The notes under the pieces: generated by a model
The model's input: only the letters and a program-made list of their open reading frames with translations
Databases searched by the model: none
Told to the model about the DNA's origin: nothing
Assembly: GCA_002328625.1 (NCBI GenBank)
Contig: DCVC01000349.1
Coordinates: 1 to 5,775, forward strand
DNA length: 5,775 nucleotides
Direction: 5' to 3'
From: Bacteroidales bacterium UBA2198
GTDB lineage: Bacteria; Bacteroidota; Bacteroidia; Bacteroidales; VadinHA17
Shown: positions 1-5,775 of the stretch, piece after piece
Layout: every line of letters begins with the position of its first letter
How positions within the stretch are numbered: the first letter of the stretch is position 1
Translations under genes and position numbers: made by a program

Positions 1-17
1 GTAAAAGTGTGAGGTCA

Positions 18-971
18 TCAAAACGCTTCCTTCACAATCCTCGCTATATTATCTGAACGTCCCAGCGTATAATAGTGAATTCCGGGGACTCCCTCTTTTA
101 AAAGGTCTTTTGACTGCATTGCAGCCCATTCTATACCTACTTCCCTTGCTTCCTTGTCGTCATGGCATTTTTGCAGCGCCAGGACAAGGTCGTTCGGCAC
201 ATCAATATGAAAGGTCTGAGGCAATAATCTTATATCATTAAGTGTAGAGATTGGCTTTATCCCTGCAATAATGGGAACATTGATCCCTATTTTCCTGCAC
301 TCGTCCCTGAACCTGTAAAATCTGGCGTTATCAAAAAACATCTGGGTAACAATATAACTTGCACCCGTTTCGACCTTGTGTTTAAGGTTTTCCATATCTG
401 CCTGCCTGTTGGGAGCCTCAAAATGTTTTTCGGGATAGCCTGCAACACCTATGCAAAAAGATGCAGGTGAAGCATCTTCAAGCGTATCCTCGATATATTT
501 GCCGTTATTCATGTCCACAATCTGCTGTACCAGCTCATAAGTATGAGTATGCCCGTCCTTCTCGGGAATAAAACTCCTGCTCCCTTTCTGAGGATCGCCT
601 CTTAGTGCCAGCACATCGTCAATTCCCAGAAAATTCATTTCAATAAGTACATTTTCTGTCTCTTCCTTTGAAAAACCACCGCAAAGAATATGAGGCACCA
701 CCGGAATATTATATTTGTATTTCACCGCAGCAGCAAGAGCAATGGTTCCGGGCCTCTTTCTGACAACCCTTTTTTCAAGAAGACCATCAGGTCTCTCCCG
801 GTAAATTGTCTCATTACGGTGAGTGGTGAAGTTTATATATGCCGGACTGAATTCGATAAGTCTGTCGATTGTTGCATATACCCTCTCAATGCTGTGGCCT
901 TTCAGCGGGGGTAGTAACTCGAAAGTGAATAATGGACCGTTTGCGTTTCTGATCTTATCTATAACACTCAT
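18..971 (-). CDS. metF: 5,10-methylenetetrahydrofolate reductase
   Basis: FAD-dependent cytoplasmic enzyme that reduces 5,10-methylene-THF to 5-methyl-THF, the methyl donor used by MetH encoded just upstream. The 317-residue protein is a single TIM-barrel domain of the bacterial MetF type, without the regulatory C-terminal domain of eukaryotic MTHFR. Key positions: Glu18 in FELLPP (the catalytic Glu28 of E. coli), LRGD with Asp126 (flavin-modulating Asp120), VTQMFFD with Gln210 (substrate-binding Gln183), AGIKPI near 236, and HYYTLGR near the end. It is longer than E. coli MetF (296) mainly through insertions at about 52-75 and 130-170, which I recall as usual in Bacteroidota. The ATG at 971 is secure: the codon two before it is an in-frame TAA, and the metH stop is 9 bases away. 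No Shine-Dalgarno is seen, so translation may depend on coupling to metH. The stop reads TGATG, which could overlap a further start codon beyond metF. Confidence 0.97.
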   Translation of the reverse strand: MSVIDKIRNANGPLFTFELLPPLKGHSIERVYATIDRLIEFSPAYINFTTHRNETIYRERPDGLLEKRVVRKRPGTIALAAAVKYKYNIPVVPHILCGGFSKEETENVLIEMNFLGIDDVLALRGDPQKGSRSFIPEKDGHTHTYELVQQIVDMNNGKYIEDTLEDASPASFCIGVAGYPEKHFEAPNRQADMENLKHKVETGASYIVTQMFFDNARFYRFRDECRKIGINVPIIAGIKPISTLNDIRLLPQTFHIDVPNDLVLALQKCHDDKEAREVGIEWAAMQSKDLLKEGVPGIHYYTLGRSDNIARIVKEAF

Positions 972-980
972 AAATTATAA

Positions 981-3900
981 TCATAAATTCGGGGCCAGCC
1001 ATCTTGCGGCCTCTTCAACCGTTATCTCCTTACGTGATGCATAATCGTTAAGCTGATCTTTTCCTATTTTCCCTAAATTGAAATAGGAAGAGGCAGGATT
1101 TGCAAAAATGTAGCCGCATACAGCCGCAGGCGGTGTCATGGCAAAGTTCTCAGTCAGTCCTGCTCCTGTCAGCTTTTCCGCATCAAGAAGGTCAAAGATA
1201 ACACGTTTTTCTGTATGATCGGGACAGGCAGGATATCCCGGAGCAGGTCTGATCCCTTTATATCTCATCTTAAACAAATCCTCAACTGCAAGATTTTCAT
1301 CAGGCTCATAACCCCAGTAATCTTTCCGTATCTTTTCATGAAGCAGTTCAGCGGCAGCTTCGGCAATCCTGTCACTTAATAGTCTTATCATGATAACTGC
1401 ATAATCATCATCTTTGTAAAGCCTGCCAAGAGCTTCATTATCAACAGCTGCCGTCACAACAAACAGACCAATATTATCAATGATCCCCGTCGATTCCGGA
1501 GCAATGAAATCTGAAAGTGAGAGATTCGGGATCCCCTTTTCCTTCTTTTCCTGATTTCTCAGAAACCTTAAAACACTCTTCACTTTTCTTTTTTCAATGT
1601 CTGTGTAAACCTTCACATCATCACCATCCGAAACAGCCGGATATAAACCAAAAGCACCATTCGCTTTCAGCAGCTTCCGGTTAATGATCTCCTTCAGGTA
1701 TTTTTGGGCATCACCAAAGAGTTTCTTAGCTTCTTCACCTTTTACCGGATCATTAAATATTGCAGGATATTTTCCTGTTAATTTCCATGCATAAAAGAAG
1801 AATGTCCAGTCAATATATTTTAAGAGTTCATTGAGGTCAAATTCTTCAATAAGATGCAATCCCGGTTTGCATGGACTGAAAATCTTAATCAGGTTCCAGT
1901 CGCACCTGAAACTGTTCTGCCTCGCTTCAATTAATGTTAACAATTCTTTTTCTCCCCGGCGGAAAGCATGTTCTTCTCTTATTTTCAGGTATTTTTCCCT
2001 TATCGTGGAAACATAGCCGGTATTATTTCCCTGAAGAAGTGATGAAAGCACCCCGGCTGCTTTTGATGCGTCCCTGACATGAACAACTGTGTTTGAATAT
2101 ACCGGGGCTATTTTAACTGCAGCATGTACTTCGGAAGTTGTTGCACCGCCAATGAGCAACGGCACTATTATTTTTCTCCGCTCCATCTCCGAAGCCACAT
2201 GAACCATCTCCTCAAGCGAGGGGGTTATCAAACCGCTTAACCCTATAAAATCTACATTTTCTTTTATCGAAGTGTCAATTATTTTCTCTGCCGGTGTCAT
2301 AACACCAAGATCAATAACCTCGAAGTTATTGCAGGAAAGGACCACTCCGGCAATATTCTTTCCGATATCATGAACATCTCCTTTAACAGTGGCAAGAAGA
2401 ATCCTGCCTGCTCTCTTTTTTTCAGATCCCTCATTTTCCTTTTCAATATAGGGTGCCAGAATTGATACTGCCTTTTTCATTACCCTGGCACTCTTGACTA
2501 CCTGGGGAAGGAACATCTTTCCTGATCCGAAGAGATCGCCCACTTCATTCATTGCTCCCATAAGAGGTCCTTCAATTATTTCAATTGCATTGGTAAAGAG
2601 GTTGCGTGCCTCTTCAATATCAGATTCAATAAATTCATCCAGCCCTCTGATCAGTGAATGTTTGATACGGTCAGTAACCCCGAGAGAACGCCATTCGTCA
2701 GTTTTTTCCTCTTTTTTATCTTCATTCCTGAATCCCTCTGCAAATTTTATCAGCCTTTCTGTTGCATCTTTCCGGCGATTAAGGATTACATCTTCTGTAA
2801 GCTGAAGAAGGTCGGGTTGTATTTCGCTGTAAACCTGCAACATGCCCGGATTTACTATTCCCATATCGAGGCCTGAATTAATTGCATGATATAAGAATAC
2901 AGAATGCATTGCTTCACGTACTTTGTCAATGCCCCTGAATGAGAACGATAAATTGCTTATCCCTCCGCTTACCCTTGCAAAGGGCAGGTTACTTTTGATC
3001 CATTCTGTTGCCTTTATAAAGTTGACAGCGTAGTTGTTATGTTCTTCAATACCTGTTGCAACAGCGAGTACATTAGGGTCAAATATTATGTCTTCGGGCG
3101 GGAATCCTGCTTTTTCCGTCAGCAGTTTATACGACCTCTCAGCCACGGAAGTCCTTTTTTCATATGTGTCGGCCTGTCCGCTCTCATCAAAAAGCATTAT
3201 AACAGCAGCTGCACCATATTTCCTTATTTTCCGTGCATGCCTGAGAAATGTTTCTTCTCCCTCTTTAAGACTGATTGAATTTACTATCGATTTTCCCTGG
3301 ATACACTTTAGTGCTGATTCTATAACATTCCATCTGGACGAATCGATCATTAAAGGCAGTTTTGCAATGTCCGGTTCAGACATTATGAGATTAACAAACC
3401 GGACCATTGCTTTTTCAGAGTCCAGCATTGCTTCATCCATACATATGTCTATTACCTGTGCCCCGCCTTCAACCTGGTTTCGTGCAATGGCAAGTGCTTC
3501 ATTATATTTTTCCTCCCTGATAAGCTTTGCAAACTTCAGTGATCCCGAAACATTTGTGCGTTCGCCTATGTTAACAAAATTTGTTTCAGGGGTTATGACA
3601 AGGGCTTCAAGTCCGCTGAGCCTTGTATACCTGGTAACTGAAGGTATATTCCTGGGTTTGTACTTTTTTGCAGTTTCTGCTATTTTCATTATATGCAGAG
3701 GTGTTGTACCGCAACACCCTCCAATAATGTTCACCCAGCCCTCCTTCATGAAATCTTCTGCCACCGAAGCCATAAATTCTGCGGATTGTTCATATTCGCC
3801 AAACTGGTTGGGAAGACCGGCGTTAGGATGAACCGAAACATTAAATCCTGCCTTTGCAGAGAGCTCCTCTACAAACGGACGAAGCTGCTCTGCACCCAGC

Positions 3901-4634
3901 GCACAATTTAATCCGATACTGAGCAGAGGAAAATGCGACACTGAGATCAGGAAAGCTTCAAGTGTCTGTCCCGTAAGCGTTCTTCCGCTTGCGTCAGTTA
4001 TTGTTCCGGAGACCATAACAGGAAGGCTCAGACCTTTTTCTTCAAAAACAGAGTTGATGGCAAAAAGAGCAGCTTTGCAGTTCAGGACATCAAATATTGT
4101 CTCAACAAGAAGAATATGAACGCCTCCGTCAATCAGACCCCTTGCCTGTTCTGAATATGCTTCAACCAGCTCATCAAATGTTACCGACCTGGCCCCGGGA
4201 TCATTGACATCCGCCGACATTGAGGCTGTCCGGTTGGTTGGCCCCAGTGTACCCACAATAAAGTGGCTTTCCGTACCGGTGGATTTTTCAAACCTATTAA
4301 TCGCTTCCCTTGCCAGTTGAGCAGACTGATAATTCAGTTTATAAACCTGATCCTCCATACCATAATCAGCCATGGAGATCCTGTTCGAACTGAAGGTATT
4401 TGTTGTAATCAGGTCTGCTCCCGCTTCAAGATATCCAAGGTGAATATCTGTTATCAATCCGGGTGCGGTAAGAGAAAGCAAATCGTTATTGCCCTTTTGC
4501 GGCCGCGGGTGGTCACTGAACAGTTCGCCACGGTAATCGTCCTCCCCAGGCTTTTGTTTCTGGATCATCGTGCCCATCGCACCATCAAGGATCAGAATAC
4601 GCTGTTGAATCAGATGCTCTAGTGATGATTTCAT
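981..4634 (-). CDS. metH: Cobalamin-dependent methionine synthase (5-methyl-THF:homocysteine methyltransferase)
   Basis: Transfers the methyl group of 5-methyl-THF through cobalamin to homocysteine, giving methionine and THF in the cytoplasm. At 1217 residues it is close to E. coli MetH (1227) and has all four modules. Homocysteine domain (about 1-330): LDGAMGTMIQ and zinc ligands Cys244, Cys307, Cys308 (GGCCGTTP). Folate domain (about 350-635): NIGERTNVSGS, Asp431 (IDSS), Asn452 (VNSIS) and Asp519 (FDPN). Cobalamin module (about 645-870): cap residues Phe702 and Leu709, DVHDIG with cobalt-ligand His755, Asp753 and Ser806 of the ligand triad, then GGATTS. Activation domain (about 900-1217): Asp942 and Arg1129 in RPAPGYPAC, for AdoMet-dependent reductive reactivation. 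It ends at WLAPNL, slightly before the E. coli end. The ATG at 4634 is chosen because an in-frame TAA lies three codons before it (4644-4646); no Shine-Dalgarno is evident. Residue 398 is Cys where E. coli and human MetH have Asn. metF follows 9 bases later, so the two are very probably cotranscribed. Confidence 0.97.
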   Translation of the reverse strand: MKSSLEHLIQQRILILDGAMGTMIQKQKPGEDDYRGELFSDHPRPQKGNNDLLSLTAPGLITDIHLGYLEAGADLITTNTFSSNRISMADYGMEDQVYKLNYQSAQLAREAINRFEKSTGTESHFIVGTLGPTNRTASMSADVNDPGARSVTFDELVEAYSEQARGLIDGGVHILLVETIFDVLNCKAALFAINSVFEEKGLSLPVMVSGTITDASGRTLTGQTLEAFLISVSHFPLLSIGLNCALGAEQLRPFVEELSAKAGFNVSVHPNAGLPNQFGEYEQSAEFMASVAEDFMKEGWVNIIGGCCGTTPLHIMKIAETAKKYKPRNIPSVTRYTRLSGLEALVITPETNFVNIGERTNVSGSLKFAKLIREEKYNEALAIARNQVEGGAQVIDICMDEAMLDSEKAMVRFVNLIMSEPDIAKLPLMIDSSRWNVIESALKCIQGKSIVNSISLKEGEETFLRHARKIRKYGAAAVIMLFDESGQADTYEKRTSVAERSYKLLTEKAGFPPEDIIFDPNVLAVATGIEEHNNYAVNFIKATEWIKSNLPFARVSGGISNLSFSFRGIDKVREAMHSVFLYHAINSGLDMGIVNPGMLQVYSEIQPDLLQLTEDVILNRRKDATERLIKFAEGFRNEDKKEEKTDEWRSLGVTDRIKHSLIRGLDEFIESDIEEARNLFTNAIEIIEGPLMGAMNEVGDLFGSGKMFLPQVVKSARVMKKAVSILAPYIEKENEGSEKKRAGRILLATVKGDVHDIGKNIAGVVLSCNNFEVIDLGVMTPAEKIIDTSIKENVDFIGLSGLITPSLEEMVHVASEMERRKIIVPLLIGGATTSEVHAAVKIAPVYSNTVVHVRDASKAAGVLSSLLQGNNTGYVSTIREKYLKIREEHAFRRGEKELLTLIEARQNSFRCDWNLIKIFSPCKPGLHLIEEFDLNELLKYIDWTFFFYAWKLTGKYPAIFNDPVKGEEAKKLFGDAQKYLKEIINRKLLKANGAFGLYPAVSDGDDVKVYTDIEKRKVKSVLRFLRNQEKKEKGIPNLSLSDFIAPESTGIIDNIGLFVVTAAVDNEALGRLYKDDDYAVIMIRLLSDRIAEAAAELLHEKIRKDYWGYEPDENLAVEDLFKMRYKGIRPAPGYPACPDHTEKRVIFDLLDAEKLTGAGLTENFAMTPPAAVCGYIFANPASSYFNLGKIGKDQLNDYASRKEITVEEAARWLAPNL

Positions 4635-4665
4635 CTTCAGTATTTAAAGATTTTACATTCAAAGA

Positions 4666-4685
4666 GTAAATAAATATTTGTTTAC
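4666..4685. promoter_or_regulatory. 20-base near-palindrome upstream of metH, candidate operator
   Basis: In the 94-base gap between hom and metH, the two 10-base halves (GTAAACAAAT and ATTTATTTAC on the minus strand) are inverted copies with a single mismatched pair. It ends 31 bases before the metH ATG, a sensible place for a repressor site or for overlap with an internal promoter. Its AT content means it could arise by chance, and as RNA it would make only a weak hairpin. It has no T-run typical of a terminator. No known regulator is assigned. Confidence 0.35.
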
Positions 4686-4700
4686 CATATCAGCCCATAT
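4685..4700 (-). repeat. Direct repeat ATATGG-N4-ATATGG in the hom-metH gap
   Basis: Two ATATGG hexamers read on the minus strand at 4700-4695 and 4690-4685, ten bases apart start to start, which is about one helical turn. The second copy touches the edge of the near-palindrome at 4666-4685. Such phased repeats can be protein-binding half-sites, but the unit is short and AT-rich, so chance is a real alternative. Confidence 0.3.
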
Positions 4701-4728
4701 ACTCATACTCTGACTTCCTGCTTCACAC

Positions 4729-5775
4729 TCAGGCACCGGGACACACTTTTCTTCCCGTATTCACAATAAAAACACTCATGCCTGGAAGTTGTTCCCTCAA
4801 TTCATAAAGTCTCTCAAGATTCACCACTCCTATAACGTATTTGTATAATTTGCTGCTAAAGTATTCCGACACATCCTTAAATCCAAACAATTTCCTCTCC
4901 TTTTCATTTTCATATCTCAGATAGATTTCCAGCTTAAAGTTCCTTGTATAAGCCGATACTGTTCCCTGCTGATGCTTTTTATATTCATATTTATATCCAT
5001 ACGAATTGGCGGATATGTCCGAAAGAACCGCACTGCCTGTGGCATGGCCTCCGGCTCCCTTGCCGCTGAAAAATTGCTTATCGGCAAATGCTGCTTCAGT
5101 TATAACCCCATTATATTCATTATCAACATTGTACAGATATTTATCAGCGGAGATGAAGCGGGGCAGGACAAAACTTGTTATTGTATTTACATTTGTTTTG
5201 CCCACATATGGAACAAGCTTAATCTTGAATCCTTTTTCTTTCGCGTATTGAATATCAAACTTCGATATTTTACTTATACCATAATGAAAAACCTCTTCAG
5301 GTTCGAGAAAAAGGCCATAAGCATGAGCGGTTATTATGCAAAGTTTGAATTTGGCATCCCATCCATCAACATCCAGAGTGGGGTCTGATTCTGCAAAACC
5401 TTTGTCCTGTGCCTCTTTTAAAGCAACAGCATAATCGATCCCCTCGTTGTGCATTTTTGTCAGAACATAATTTGTGGTGCCGTTCAATATACCCCGAAGC
5501 GAATGAAGCAGCTCATTATCATAATACTCCTCAAGGTTTCTTATGATAGGTATGCTGGCTCCCGCTGAAGCTTCATAAAGAAATGAGACCTTATGTTTTA
5601 TCTGCAGGTCAAAGAGCTCCCTGAAATGACGGGCGACCATTACCTTATTGGCTGTCACAACATTCTTGCCTCTTTTCATCGCAGTTGTCACAATATTGAA
5701 TGCTTCGTCTGCATCATCAATGAGTTCAACAACCAGGTTGATCGAAGGATCATCAAGAATGTCATATTTATTGAA
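4729..5775 (-). CDS. hom: Homoserine dehydrogenase, 5'-truncated by the window edge
   Basis: This enzyme reduces aspartate semialdehyde to homoserine with NAD(P)H in the cytoplasm, at the branch point to threonine and methionine. The frame is open to the right edge, so 348 C-terminal residues are visible and the real start and the Rossmann glycine loop lie outside. The GTG at 5691 is an internal Val codon, since homologous sequence (VVELIDDADEAF) continues upstream of it. Visible landmarks, counted from the edge: TANK at 41-44 (end of the nucleotide-binding domain), EASAGASIP near 68, NGTTNY near 98, ESDP with Glu129, and the catalytic-type pair Asp140/Lys144 (the D219/K223 pair of the yeast enzyme). 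GKGAGG lies at 238-243. The last ~70 residues do not look like the usual ACT domain (no recognisable PGVL segment). There is no fused aspartokinase at the C-terminal side; an N-terminal one cannot be excluded. It is followed after 94 bases by metH, which suggests the homoserine is destined for methionine. Identification as HSD is firm. Confidence 0.95.
   Translation of the reverse strand, partial: FNKYDILDDPSINLVVELIDDADEAFNIVTTAMKRGKNVVTANKVMVARHFRELFDLQIKHKVSFLYEASAGASIPIIRNLEEYYDNELLHSLRGILNGTTNYVLTKMHNEGIDYAVALKEAQDKGFAESDPTLDVDGWDAKFKLCIITAHAYGLFLEPEEVFHYGISKISKFDIQYAKEKGFKIKLVPYVGKTNVNTITSFVLPRFISADKYLYNVDNEYNGVITEAAFADKQFFSGKGAGGHATGSAVLSDISANSYGYKYEYKKHQQGTVSAYTRNFKLEIYLRYENEKERKLFGFKDVSEYFSSKLYKYVIGVVNLERLYELREQLPGMSVFIVNTGRKVCPGA

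Noticed and set aside
3034..3831. A 265-codon plus-strand open frame opposite metH
   Set aside because: It lies wholly antisense to the highly conserved folate and homocysteine domains of metH, its translation is Ser-rich and resembles no family I know, and it is explained by codon bias of the true gene.
4660..4668. A Bacteroidota-type -7 promoter element (TACTCTTTG on the minus strand)
   Set aside because: It has three rather than two bases between TA and TTTG, and no TTTG-like -33 element sits at the expected distance upstream.
4666..4685. The near-palindrome as a rho-independent terminator of hom
   Set aside because: The stem is AT-rich and interrupted, the loop would be only four bases, and there is no following T-run.
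4635..4728. A SAM-II or cobalamin riboswitch ahead of metH
   Set aside because: The gap is too short for a cobalamin or SAM-I element, and I could not find the conserved SAM-II core or a supporting pseudoknot pairing.
4972..5388. A 138-codon plus-strand open frame opposite hom
   Set aside because: It is antisense to well-conserved HSD sequence and its translation has no recognisable motifs.
5689..5691. GTG as the start codon of the homoserine dehydrogenase
   Set aside because: The frame continues open to the window edge with clearly homologous HSD sequence, so this is an internal valine.

Overview
The window holds three genes, all on the minus strand and transcribed from high to low coordinates. 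In transcription order they are the 3' part of a homoserine dehydrogenase gene (hom, cut by the right edge), a complete cobalamin-dependent methionine synthase (metH) and a complete 5,10-methylenetetrahydrofolate reductase (metF). Coding sequence covers nearly the whole window. The only gaps are 94 bases between hom and metH, 9 bases between metH and metF, and the last 17 bases after metF. No tRNA, rRNA, CRISPR array, insertion sequence or phage gene is visible.

The organism is most likely a member of the Bacteroidota. This is inferred from protein style: the HSD has the short catalytic signature GKGAGG followed by a non-ACT C-terminal region, as I recall for Bacteroidota enzymes. The MetF carries two insertions relative to E. 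coli MetF, including a MNNGKY / AGYPEKHFEAPN stretch familiar from that phylum. None of the start codons has a clear Shine-Dalgarno sequence, which is also usual there. The DNA is moderately AT-rich. Genus cannot be judged.

The genes form a coherent methionine module. Hom makes homoserine, the carbon skeleton for homocysteine. MetF reduces 5,10-methylene-THF to 5-methyl-THF. MetH uses that methyl group, through cobalamin, to turn homocysteine into methionine. The activation of homoserine and the sulfur-insertion step (metX/metY or equivalents) are not in the window and may lie further upstream.

The region looks ordinary: I found no undescribed system. The points most worth checking are a 20-base near-palindrome in the hom-metH gap that could be an operator, a cysteine replacing a normally conserved asparagine in the folate domain of MetH, and a possible TGATG overlap from metF into another gene beyond the left edge.
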